The notes beneath the pieces were generated by a model, which was not told where the DNA came from, ran no database searches, and was given only the letters and a program-made list of their open reading frames with translations. The translations under genes were made by a program, and so were the position numbers. This document shows positions 1 to 6,856 of a stretch of DNA of 20,622 bases, piece by piece. The first letter of the stretch is position 1. Each line of letters opens with the position of its first letter. Source of the DNA: CAYJCL01 sp964370475 (GTDB lineage Bacteria; Bacillota_I; Bacilli_A; RF39; UBA660); NCBI GenBank assembly GCA_964370475.1, contig CAYJJI010000017.1, forward strand, positions 1-20,622, given 5' to 3'.

Positions 1-1250
1 TGCATTCAAGAGCAGGAGCTCAAGTTCCATTTTCATCAATAAATTTTGGAACTGACACATCAGCAGAAGGAAGAATGGTAACTAAAAATTATTTACTATC
101 AGTTGATGCAGGACTGGGACATAACGAAACCCCAATATTCCCAATATCGATTTTCAAGGTAAAAGAAGGAGTAAATTATAATCCAGGAGATTTAAATTAC
201 GACCTATTTCAATTATCATGTAAAGTATCAGCAAAAAGACTGTTTCCAAACTTCTCATTTATAGATTCACCGTTTAATAAAATGTACTATAAAGAAGGAG
301 ATTACAGAACAGAAGTTGGATATATGGGTTGCCGTACTAGAGTTTTAGGCAATAATGCAGATCCAGATAAATCAATAACACCAGGAAGAGGAAACTTATC
401 ATTTACATCAATAAACTTACCAAGATTAGGAATAAAGCATGGTATAGTAGGTGGAACTGAAAGAACTAAAGCAGATATAAAAGGTTTTTATGAAGAACTA
501 GATGAACTAATGGATATGATAAAAGATCAACTACTAGAGAGATTTGAAATTCAATGTAACAAAAGAATTTCTAACTTCCCATTTTTACTAGGTCAAAACA
601 TCTGGATTGATTCAGAAAAATTAAAACCAAATGATCGTTTGAGAAAAGTACTAAAACATGGTACACTTTCAATTGGTTTTATAGGTTTAGCAGAATGCTT
701 AAAAGCATTAATTGGAGAACATCATGGAGAAACAGAAAAAGCTCAAAAACTAGGGTTAGAAATTATAAGCCACATGAGAGAGGTTTGCGATAACTTCGCA
801 GAAAAAACAAACCTAAACTTTTCACTACTTGCTACACCAGCTGAAGGGTTATCGGGAAGATTCACATCAATAGATAAAGCGTTATATGGAAAAATAAAAG
901 GAGTAACTGATAGAAATTACTATACTAATTCATTCCATGTACCAGTTTATTATGATACAACAATAGCTAAAAAGATAAAGAAAGAAGCCCCATATCATGC
1001 ATTTACTAATGCAGGACATATTTCATATATTGAACTAGATGGAGATGCAACAGAAAACTTAGAAGCATTCGAAAAAATAGTAAGATTAATGAAAGAAAAT
1101 AATATGGGATATGGAGCAGTAAATCATCCGGTAGATCGCGATCCAGTATGTGGATACGTTGGTGTGATTAAAGATGTTTGCCCAGGGTGCGGAAGAAGAG
1201 AAGGCGAAGCAGTAAAATATGAAGATCTACAATATACTTGTAGTCATTAA
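1..1250 (+). CDS. nrdD: Anaerobic (class III) ribonucleoside-triphosphate reductase, large part, 5'-truncated by the window
   Basis: The reading frame is open from base 3, before the first ATG at 75, and its first residues (HSRAGAQVPFSSINFGTDTS) are already typical NrdD, so the gene begins outside the window. About 415 residues are visible. NrdD reduces ribonucleoside triphosphates to dNTPs in the cytoplasm of anaerobes using a glycyl radical. The MGCR motif (encoded near 327-338) carries the Cys that I take to be the thiyl-radical Cys of the family. A zinc-ribbon-like segment lies near the end (VCGY then VCPGCGRREG), but the first Cys of the usual CxxC pair reads Asp (RDPVCGY). The protein stops 17 residues after CPGCG, in CSH, and lacks the RITGYL glycyl-radical motif, which is encoded by the next ORF in the same frame. 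No activase gene (nrdG) follows. Family assignment is secure; how the two pieces work together is inference. Confidence 0.95.
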   Translation, partial: HSRAGAQVPFSSINFGTDTSAEGRMVTKNYLLSVDAGLGHNETPIFPISIFKVKEGVNYNPGDLNYDLFQLSCKVSAKRLFPNFSFIDSPFNKMYYKEGDYRTEVGYMGCRTRVLGNNADPDKSITPGRGNLSFTSINLPRLGIKHGIVGGTERTKADIKGFYEELDELMDMIKDQLLERFEIQCNKRISNFPFLLGQNIWIDSEKLKPNDRLRKVLKHGTLSIGFIGLAECLKALIGEHHGETEKAQKLGLEIISHMREVCDNFAEKTNLNFSLLATPAEGLSGRFTSIDKALYGKIKGVTDRNYYTNSFHVPVYYDTTIAKKIKKEAPYHAFTNAGHISYIELDGDATENLEAFEKIVRLMKENNMGYGAVNHPVDRDPVCGYVGVIKDVCPGCGRREGEAVKYEDLQYTCSH

Positions 1251-1268
1251 GAAAGAAGGAGAGTAAAA

Positions 1269-1448
1269 ATGAAAAAAGTAGAAAAAAAAGAAATCAAAGA
1301 AGTAGACAAAAAAATAGTTGGAGAAGGACAAGGTGTAGGATTCGATAGAATTAGAAGAATTACAGGATATCTAGTTGGAACAGTAGACAGATTTAATAAC
1401 GGGAAAGCTTCTGAAGAAAGAGATAGAGTTAAGCATCAAGCTGCTTAA
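1269..1448 (+). CDS. Detached glycyl-radical domain of anaerobic ribonucleotide reductase (59 aa)
   Basis: This small ORF starts with ATG 18 bases after the nrdD stop and has its own strong ribosome binding site (GAAGGAGAG at 1256-1263). Its first half is Lys/Glu-rich and probably helical. Its second half, from FDRIRRITGYLVG to RDRVKH, is the conserved C-terminal glycyl-radical region of NrdD, with the expected radical Gly at residue 33. It is in the same frame as nrdD, separated by a TAA plus six sense codons. Either the reductase is assembled from two polypeptides, or readthrough of the TAA makes a fused form. The dedicated RBS and the long extra linker favour two polypeptides. By analogy, the spare glycyl-radical protein GrcA/YfiD repairs pyruvate formate-lyase. 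Product identity is clear from sequence; independent function is inferred. Confidence 0.85.
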   Translation: MKKVEKKEIKEVDKKIVGEGQGVGFDRIRRITGYLVGTVDRFNNGKASEERDRVKHQAA

Positions 1449-1461
1449 TTCTTTTATTTGT

Positions 1462-2106
1462 ATGAAAAAATTAAAAATAATATATGAAGATAAAGACATA
1501 ATAGTTGTCGATAAACCAAGCAATCAACTAACAATAGCAACAGCTAAAAAAGAACAAAATACCTTGTATCAAGAAGTAAGTGACTATCTAAAGAAAAAAC
1601 ATAAATCCAATAAAGTGTTTATAATTCATCGATTAGACAAAGATACTTCAGGGGTAATTATATTTGCTAAATACCCTAAAATCAAGACGGTTTACCAAGA
1701 TAATTGGAACAGGTTATGCAAAACTAGAGAATATATAGCTATAGTAGAAGGAAAAATGCCTAAAAAAGAAGATAGATTAGAAAACTATTTGAGTGAAACA
1801 AAAACTTTCTTAACTTACGTTAGCGAAAGCGGTTCGTTAGCTATAACTAATTACAAAGTAATTAAAGAAGATAATGTTTACTCAAAATTATCAATAAATA
1901 TTGAAACAGGTAGAAAAAATCAAATAAGAGTTCAACTTGCTCACATTGGTAATCCAATTATAGGTGATAAAAAATATAACTCAAGAAAAAATCCTATTAG
2001 AAGATTAGGTCTTCACGCAAATAGATTAGTTATTAAAAATCCAATAACTGGGGATATAATGGAATTTACAGCAAAAGAACCTTCTAATTTCACTAAAATT
2101 ATATAG
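1462..2106 (+). CDS. RluA-family RNA pseudouridine synthase
   Basis: A 214-residue protein that isomerises uridine to pseudouridine in rRNA or tRNA. The family signature HRLDKDTSG is at residues 56-64, with catalytic Asp59. The N-terminal YEDKDIIVVDKPS and C-terminal GRKNQIRVQLAHIGNPIIGDKKY segments are also typical of RluA/RluC/RluD enzymes. There is no N-terminal S4 RNA-binding domain, so it is one of the short catalytic-domain-only members. It begins 13 bases after the glycyl-radical ORF with no clear Shine-Dalgarno sequence, which suggests translation coupled to the upstream genes. The RNA target cannot be told from sequence. Confidence 0.92.
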   Translation: MKKLKIIYEDKDIIVVDKPSNQLTIATAKKEQNTLYQEVSDYLKKKHKSNKVFIIHRLDKDTSGVIIFAKYPKIKTVYQDNWNRLCKTREYIAIVEGKMPKKEDRLENYLSETKTFLTYVSESGSLAITNYKVIKEDNVYSKLSINIETGRKNQIRVQLAHIGNPIIGDKKYNSRKNPIRRLGLHANRLVIKNPITGDIMEFTAKEPSNFTKII

Positions 2107-2126
2107 GATAAATTTAAAAAAAGTAG

Positions 2127-2132
2127 TATAAT
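2127..2132 (+). promoter_or_regulatory. Probable -10 box (TATAAT) before the SPFH gene
   Basis: A perfect TATAAT lies 17 bases before the ATG and just ahead of AGGAGG (2139-2144). Transcription from here would start close to the ribosome binding site, leaving a very short leader. No convincing -35 box is visible. Confidence 0.45.
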
Positions 2133-2149
2133 TATATCAGGAGGAAAAT

Positions 2150-2992
2150 ATGGAAATTATAATAATAGCTATAGTAATAATACTCGCAATGTCTGTAAGA
2201 CAAATAAACGAATATGAAAGAGGATTATTATTCTCATTTGGTAAGTTCACAAAAATTTTACAACCAGGATGGAGAATAGTACTACCATTGATTCAATTTT
2301 ATAATAAGGTAGATATTCGTACTAAAGCAGTAGATGTACCAGAACAAGAAGCTATCACAAAAGATAACGTATCAGTTAAAATCAACGCAGTTATATACTA
2401 CAAGATATTTGATGCAAAAAAAGCAGTAATAGAGGTAGAAAATTATTTCTTTGCAGTAGGCCATCTAGCTCAAACAACTATGAGAAATATAGTAGGTTCT
2501 GTAACGTTGGATGAATTACTTTCAGATAGAGAAACTATTTCATCTAAAATATGTGAAGTAATAGATAAAGCAACAGATAGTTGGGGCGTTAAAGTAGAAA
2601 ATGTAGAATTAAAAGACATTGCTCTACCAGAAGAAATGAAAAGAGTAATAGCAAAAGTAGCAGAAGCTGAAAGAGAAAAACAAGCTGTAATTACAAAAGC
2701 GAATGGAGAAGTAGAAGCAGCAGATAACTTAACGTTAGCAGCAGGTAAAATGGCATCTGTACCAGGAGCATTACATTTAAGAACTCTAGCAACATTAAAT
2801 GACTTAAGTAGTGATCAATCAAATACGGTAGTATTTGCAATACCTGTAGAAGTATTAAGTGCATTCCAATCAATAGCTGACAGTAAAAAAGAATCAACAA
2901 TATCAAGAGAAGTAATGGAATCTATCGAAAAACTAATAATTAATAAGAACGGAAATGTTTCAAAACATAATATAAAAAATAATGAAAAGTGA
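2150..2992 (+). CDS. Slipin/stomatin-type SPFH (band 7) membrane protein
   Basis: A 280-residue protein with an N-terminal hydrophobic anchor (residues 2-15), followed by the slipin signature QINEYERGLLFSFGKF and GWRIVLPLIQ. A complete SPFH/band 7 domain follows to about residue 170. Next is an Ala/Glu-rich helical stretch (KRVIAKVAEAEREKQAV) of the kind that oligomerises in stomatins. Family members form rings on the membrane and organise lipid domains or regulate partner proteases. The start is fixed by AGGAGG six bases upstream of the ATG. Its 3' end overlaps the next gene by 11 bases, pointing to coupled translation. No NfeD-type partner gene is adjacent. Its specific role is unknown. Confidence 0.9.
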   Translation: MEIIIIAIVIILAMSVRQINEYERGLLFSFGKFTKILQPGWRIVLPLIQFYNKVDIRTKAVDVPEQEAITKDNVSVKINAVIYYKIFDAKKAVIEVENYFFAVGHLAQTTMRNIVGSVTLDELLSDRETISSKICEVIDKATDSWGVKVENVELKDIALPEEMKRVIAKVAEAEREKQAVITKANGEVEAADNLTLAAGKMASVPGALHLRTLATLNDLSSDQSNTVVFAIPVEVLSAFQSIADSKKESTISREVMESIEKLIINKNGNVSKHNIKNNEK

Positions 2993-3557
2993 TATATTTA
3001 AAAAAGAAATAAGTTACATCAATGATAAAAAATATCAAGTATTAGCAAAAGAAATATTAGAACTATTACCAGATTATTTTTACGAGGTACCAGCGTCATC
3101 AACAGGAAAATATCATCCAGAATATACAACCGGTACTGGAGGTTTAGTAAGACATACTAAATCTGCAGTAAAAATAGCACATGAATTAATGGGTAATAAA
3201 TCTATAAACGGATATAACAATAGAGAAAAAGACCTAACAATCATATCGTTGCTAATACATGACGGATTGAAAAGTGGACTAGAAAAAAGTGAATACACAA
3301 AATTCGAACATCCGCTTTTAATAGGAAAATACATAGAAGATAACAAACAAGCACTTGAATTAGATGAAGAAGATTTACAAATGATAAAAGAAATGACATC
3401 AAGTCATATGGGAGAATGGAATACTAATCAATATAGTAATATAACATTACCGCTACCAGTGACAAAATTTCAAAGATTTGTTCATATGTGTGATTATTTA
3501 GCAAGTCGTAAATTTTTAAATGTAAACTTCGACTTAAATAATAATATTGTTGAATAG
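2982..3557 (+). CDS. HD-domain phosphohydrolase
   Basis: A 191-residue metal-dependent phosphohydrolase domain. The HD ligands are visible in order: His58 (LVRHTKS), His93-Asp94 (LLIHDGLK), His110 (FEHPLL) and His142 (SSHMGEW). The HD spacing and the preceding GTGGLVRHT segment resemble the HD half of YhaM-type 3'-5' exoribonucleases, but the N-terminal OB-fold of YhaM is absent, so the substrate is open. The ATG lies inside the end of the SPFH gene (11-base overlap) with only a weak RBS, so translation is probably coupled. The unit ends at a terminator immediately after the stop. Confidence 0.85.
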   Translation: MKSDIFKKEISYINDKKYQVLAKEILELLPDYFYEVPASSTGKYHPEYTTGTGGLVRHTKSAVKIAHELMGNKSINGYNNREKDLTIISLLIHDGLKSGLEKSEYTKFEHPLLIGKYIEDNKQALELDEEDLQMIKEMTSSHMGEWNTNQYSNITLPLPVTKFQRFVHMCDYLASRKFLNVNFDLNNNIVE

Positions 3558-3580
3558 AAGAGTGAAAACTCTTTTTTTTT
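3558..3580 (+). terminator. Intrinsic terminator
   Basis: Stem AAGAGT (3558-3563), GAAA loop, ACTCTT (3568-3573), followed by a run of T to 3581. It closes the SPFH-HD unit. Confidence 0.8.
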
Positions 3581-3590
3581 TATAAAAAGA

Positions 3591-3599
3591 TGATATAAT
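3591..3599 (+). promoter_or_regulatory. Extended -10 promoter (TGATATAAT)
   Basis: TG at 3591-3592 and TATAAT at 3594-3599, directly after the terminator and 23 bases before the ATG of the zinc-ribbon protein gene. There is no clear -35. Confidence 0.6.
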
Positions 3600-3621
3600 T
3601 AATAAAGATAGAGGTGTGTAT

Positions 3622-5034
3622 ATGATAACAATATTAATTATAGGAGTAATAGTTCTTTTTTTAACATCAACAATTTTAATTTATTCACAATCAACTACAA
3701 ATAAAAGAAGAACTACAATAAGAAAGATAGATTTAAATAGAGATTATCTAATAAATAAGATGATAGGATTCAATCAATTATTAGATAAAATGATCCCAGA
3801 AAATATAGAAAACAAATCTTTAGTAGATGAACTTACAAAATTAAAAAATACAATATCAGTTGAATCTAACGATATAGAAGTAAGTATAAATAAAAGCAAT
3901 GAAATATTTGAAATGATGAACAATACTGTTCTAAACGATGAAAACAACAAAATTACCAAAGATGAAATAGAAAAGCTATACAATCAAGGATATACAGAAG
4001 AATTAAAAGTAGAACGTATTAATTTTAATCAATCTGCAGAAAAATTTAATAATCAAATAGTTTCGTTTCCAGGGTCAATAGTAAATAAGGTACTAACTCT
4101 AAAAAAAATTACTATATTTAGTGATGTAGTAGAAGATGTAAAAGTAAAAGTCAAAAATAGTGCATCACATTATAATACAGAGTTTAATATCAATCAAGAA
4201 ACAATAACATCTCCTACACCAGTGGAAGAAAAAGAATTGAATTTGTACAATGCTAATAAAGTAAAACCAACAAAATCAGAAGTGAAATTCGAAACAAAAG
4301 AAGAAATAACAAACAGTAACGAAATGTTAACAATTAATCCAGAAATAAATCAACAAAATGTAGAAATTGAAAACAAAACAGAATTAGAACAAATAAATTC
4401 AACACCAGAACAAAATGCAGAGGTAGCAACTCCAATAGAAGAAATGAACATGCCTATAATAGAGCCAACAGCTACACAAACTCAAGAAATAACACCTCAA
4501 CAAAATCAACCATTATCAGTAGCGCCACAAGTAATTGTTGAAAGTATTCCAAATACTCAACCAGAACAGATAACGCCATCCGTAATGGACTCAACTGTAG
4601 AAAAAAATTTAATCCCAGAAGTGAAAGAAGAATTAGTACCAGATGTTAATAAAGAAGCATTACAAGTAGAAATTCCTTCAGTAGAACCATTTGTTCAAAA
4701 CGAAACAGGTGCAACAACACAAGAATCTAATCAAGAAAGTATAGAAACAATTGAGAATATAGAAGTTAATCCCAATCTACAAATAAATAGTGAACAAACA
4801 ATTGATATTCAAGCTAGTCAGCTAATGGTTGAAGACAATATAATAAACAACACATCAATACAAACAGAACCAATTGTTGAACAAGGATTAGAACCAAAAC
4901 CAGTAGTTGAAATTACACAAGAAAAAAAATCAGTAGAAAATACTGATCAATCATTAACTAATAAATTTTGCCCACAATGTAATACAATAACTGAACTAGA
5001 ATATTGTCCAAATTGCGGTACACCAACAGAATAA
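3622..5034 (+). CDS. Membrane-anchored protein with low-complexity linker and C-terminal zinc ribbon
   Basis: A 470-residue protein of unknown function. One N-terminal transmembrane segment (about residues 2-22) is followed by a basic stretch (NKRRTTIRK), which by the positive-inside rule places the rest in the cytoplasm. Residues to about 180 look helical or coiled. A long linker rich in Glu, Gln, Asn, Thr and Pro follows. The last 25 residues hold two CxxC pairs (FCPQC and YCPNCG), a zinc ribbon. GAGGTG (3611-3616) is the ribosome binding site, which makes the ATG at 3622 the start; the in-frame GTG at 3616 lies within that RBS. The overall design resembles membrane-tethered zinc-ribbon proteins common in AT-rich Firmicutes. 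No partner can be named. Confidence 0.8.
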   Translation: MITILIIGVIVLFLTSTILIYSQSTTNKRRTTIRKIDLNRDYLINKMIGFNQLLDKMIPENIENKSLVDELTKLKNTISVESNDIEVSINKSNEIFEMMNNTVLNDENNKITKDEIEKLYNQGYTEELKVERINFNQSAEKFNNQIVSFPGSIVNKVLTLKKITIFSDVVEDVKVKVKNSASHYNTEFNINQETITSPTPVEEKELNLYNANKVKPTKSEVKFETKEEITNSNEMLTINPEINQQNVEIENKTELEQINSTPEQNAEVATPIEEMNMPIIEPTATQTQEITPQQNQPLSVAPQVIVESIPNTQPEQITPSVMDSTVEKNLIPEVKEELVPDVNKEALQVEIPSVEPFVQNETGATTQESNQESIETIENIEVNPNLQINSEQTIDIQASQLMVEDNIINNTSIQTEPIVEQGLEPKPVVEITQEKKSVENTDQSLTNKFCPQCNTITELEYCPNCGTPTE

Positions 5035-5037
5035 AAA

Positions 5038-5063
5038 AACTAGCTTAAAGCTAGTTATTTTTT
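5038..5063. terminator. Bidirectional terminator
   Basis: Stem AACTAGC (5038-5044), loop TTAAA, GCTAGTT (5050-5056), with A-run before and T-run after, so it can act on both strands. It separates the zinc-ribbon gene from the convergent tRNA gene. Confidence 0.8.
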
Positions 5064-5065
5064 AA

Positions 5066-5141
5066 TGGCGCCTGATGTAGGACTCGAACCTACGACCTAA
5101 CGGTTAACAGCCGTGTGCTCTACCAACTGAGCTAATCAGGC
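5066..5141 (-). tRNA. tRNA-Asn (GTT)
   Basis: On the minus strand the 76-nt sequence starts GCCTGAT and ends with the complementary ATCAGGC, a G discriminator and an encoded CCA. The D arm (AGCTCAGTTGGTAGAGC), the anticodon loop CTGTTAA (anticodon GTT) closed by CGG/CCG, and a standard T arm (GTTCGAGTC) are all present. It is monocistronic, with its own promoter to the right and a terminator to the left. Confidence 0.97.
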
Positions 5142-5152
5142 ACTGCTATTAC

Positions 5153-5182
5153 ATTATATACTAAATAAATCATAAGTGTCAA
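5153..5182 (-). promoter_or_regulatory. Consensus promoter for tRNA-Asn
   Basis: Read on the minus strand, TTGACA (5182-5177) is followed by an 18-base spacer and TATAAT (5158-5153), about 12 bases before the tRNA 5' end. It is one of the few perfect -35/-10 pairs in the window, as expected for a strong stable-RNA promoter. Confidence 0.85.
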
Positions 5183-5226
5183 GAAAAAAAGTAAAAAAAA
5201 GAAAAATTTACTTAATTAAAGCTATA

Positions 5227-5235
5227 TGATACAAT
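5227..5235 (+). promoter_or_regulatory. Extended -10 promoter (TGATACAAT)
   Basis: TGA then TACAAT (5230-5235) overlaps the in-frame ATG at 5234, arguing against that ATG as the start of the AAA+ gene. The same TATGATACAAT string recurs before the gene at 18654. Confidence 0.5.
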
Positions 5236-5251
5236 GTTATTGGTGAATTAT

Positions 5252-6172
5252 ATGAATGAAAAAGTAAGTATTATTAAAAGATATGGGGAAGATTTAATTA
5301 ATAAAGAATATATAACTGACCCTGCAATAGCAAGGGATCAAGAAATAAAAGAAGTTATACTAACATTATTATCTCCAGAAAAAAGTGCTCTATTAGTAGG
5401 TAAACCAGGAATAGGTAAAACAGCAATAGTAGAAGGTCTAGCATACAGAATAAAAAATAATATGGTACCAAATGCCTTATTTGGTTATGAACTATATAAA
5501 CTAAACGTAACTAGTTTGTTAGGAACCACTGAAAGTGAAGGACAAATAGAAAATAGAGTTGATTTGTTAGTGAAAGAACTAGCTCAAAGAGAAAAAACAA
5601 TATTATTTCTAGACGAAACTCACGTATTAGTAAACAAAAATCAAGGCGGAGAATCCGGAATCGATTTTGCAAATATGTTTAAAGCAGGATTAGATCGTGG
5701 AGAAATTAAAATGATCGGTGCAACAACAACTGAAGAATATGAACAATATATAATAAGAGATAGAGCATTCCTAAGAAGATTTCAAAAAGTAGATGTATTG
5801 GAAGCAGATCAACCTACAGTAGTAAAAATACTTATGGGAACTTATCCTAAACTAGAAAAAAAACTAGGTGTTAAACTAGGTTATAGTGATTTCGTCAAAG
5901 AAAGAATAATGAAATTTATTGTAGAAATGACTGATGAATACAAAAGAATTTATGAAATAGCAAGTAGATATCCAGATATATGTTTAGCATTGTTATCTAA
6001 TGCATTCACAAACGCATTGTATTCAAACGAAACAACAGTTACTATAAAACATATATACCAAGCTATAGAATCTACAAAAAGTATTTACGAAGATGTAAAA
6101 GTAAAAGAAAAAATTAGGTTTAAATCAGAATTTGATGACATCATTAGAGAAGAGAACATTACTTTGGACTAA
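5252..6172 (+). CDS. Stand-alone Clp-type AAA+ ATPase module (ClpB/ClpC D1-like)
   Basis: A 306-residue protein corresponding to the first ATPase domain of ClpA/B/C unfoldases and little else. Walker A GKPGIGKT is at residues 50-57, Walker B ILFLDE at 117-122, sensor-1 in IGATTTEEY, and the paired arginine fingers in RDRAFLRRFQ (Arg175-Arg176). The small helical domain with RYPDICLALL corresponds to the PDKA.DL segment of D1. The N-domain, middle domain and D2 are absent, so it cannot be an ordinary Clp; it may be a single-ring remodeller or a regulator. The start is set at 5252 because GGTGA (5242-5246) precedes it and the promoter overlaps the upstream ATG. The stop codon lies within the terminator stem. 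Confidence 0.85.
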   Translation: MNEKVSIIKRYGEDLINKEYITDPAIARDQEIKEVILTLLSPEKSALLVGKPGIGKTAIVEGLAYRIKNNMVPNALFGYELYKLNVTSLLGTTESEGQIENRVDLLVKELAQREKTILFLDETHVLVNKNQGGESGIDFANMFKAGLDRGEIKMIGATTTEEYEQYIIRDRAFLRRFQKVDVLEADQPTVVKILMGTYPKLEKKLGVKLGYSDFVKERIMKFIVEMTDEYKRIYEIASRYPDICLALLSNAFTNALYSNETTVTIKHIYQAIESTKSIYEDVKVKEKIRFKSEFDDIIREENITLD

Positions 6173-6752
6173 GCAGTCCTTTTTTTTCTGTCAAAAAAAT
6201 GAATAATATCAAATATAAAGTACTAAATAAATAAGCAGCAACTACATCTGAAAAATAATGAACTCCCAAATAAATTCTAGAGCATCCAATTAATATTAAA
6301 ATAATACTAAGTCCAATATACATAAAAGAATGATACTTCTTATCAATTTTTTTACAAATTAAATAACACATATATCCATAAAAAGCAGTACTTATCATCG
6401 TATGTCCAGAAGGAAATGAATAGCCTAACTCATTATAAAATTCTATACCAACAGGCCTCTCTCTAAAAAATAATAATTTTAATAAATTATTTAGAATAAC
6501 AATATCAACTACTAAAACAATAATATTAACAACTTTATCTTTAAATAAAATCAAACTCAAAACACTGAAAATACCAATAAGTAATATTCCACCAAAATCA
6601 GTGATAAAATACATGAAACTAGTCATAAAATCGCTCTCAAAACCAATAATTAAATTATATATAAAATTATCTATATCAACAGTTAAATTAAAACATACTA
6701 ACCCACATATACAAACTAACAATAAACATAAAATTCCTATTAAATACTTCAT
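6159..6752 (-). CDS. PAP2-family membrane phosphatase
   Basis: A 197-residue integral membrane protein with about five or six hydrophobic segments and the three PAP2 catalytic motifs: KLLFFRERP (Lys92, Arg99, Pro100), PSGH (114-117) and SRIYLGVHYFSDV (Arg159, catalytic His165, Asp169). Members dephosphorylate phosphatidic acid, phosphatidylglycerophosphate or undecaprenyl pyrophosphate on the outer face of the membrane; the substrate cannot be decided here. GAGG (6761-6758 on the minus strand) precedes the ATG. Its 3' end overlaps the convergent AAA+ gene by 14 bases. It is divergent from the ABC exporter gene, with 104 bases between the two starts. Confidence 0.92.
   Translation of the reverse strand: MKYLIGILCLLLVCICGLVCFNLTVDIDNFIYNLIIGFESDFMTSFMYFITDFGGILLIGIFSVLSLILFKDKVVNIIVLVVDIVILNNLLKLLFFRERPVGIEFYNELGYSFPSGHTMISTAFYGYMCYLICKKIDKKYHSFMYIGLSIILILIGCSRIYLGVHYFSDVVAAYLFSTLYLILFIFLTEKKGLLSPK
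6166..6187 (+). terminator. Intrinsic terminator overlapping the AAA+ stop codon
   Basis: GGACT (6166-6170), loop AAGC, AGTCC (6175-6179), then eight T. The stem lies inside the overlap of the convergent AAA+ and PAP2 coding ends. Confidence 0.7.
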
Positions 6753-6770
6753 AAATACCTCATACTATAT

Positions 6771-6779
6771 ATGATATCA
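6771..6779 (-). promoter_or_regulatory. Possible extended -10 promoter for the PAP2 gene
   Basis: The minus strand reads TGATATCAT just upstream of the PAP2 ribosome binding site; TATCAT is at 6776-6771. A weak match to the TGnTATAAT pattern used elsewhere in the window. Confidence 0.35.
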
Positions 6780-6831
6780 CATTAAAATAAGTAATAGAAC
6801 AAAAAGGTATGGAAAAATATCAAAGGTATAG

Positions 6832-6837
6832 TATAAT
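6832..6837 (+). promoter_or_regulatory. -10 box (TATAAT) for the ABC exporter
   Basis: TATAAT lies 20 bases before the chosen ATG at 6857 and inside the upstream in-frame extension from 6809, which supports the later start. GAAGAGG (6845-6851) is the ribosome binding site. Confidence 0.55.
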
Positions 6838-6856
6838 ACAACAAGAAGAGGTAGTT

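Noticed and set aside
6809..6856. Upstream in-frame start for the ABC exporter
   Set aside because: The -10 box and the ribosome binding site lie inside this stretch, so the ATG at 6857 is the likely start.
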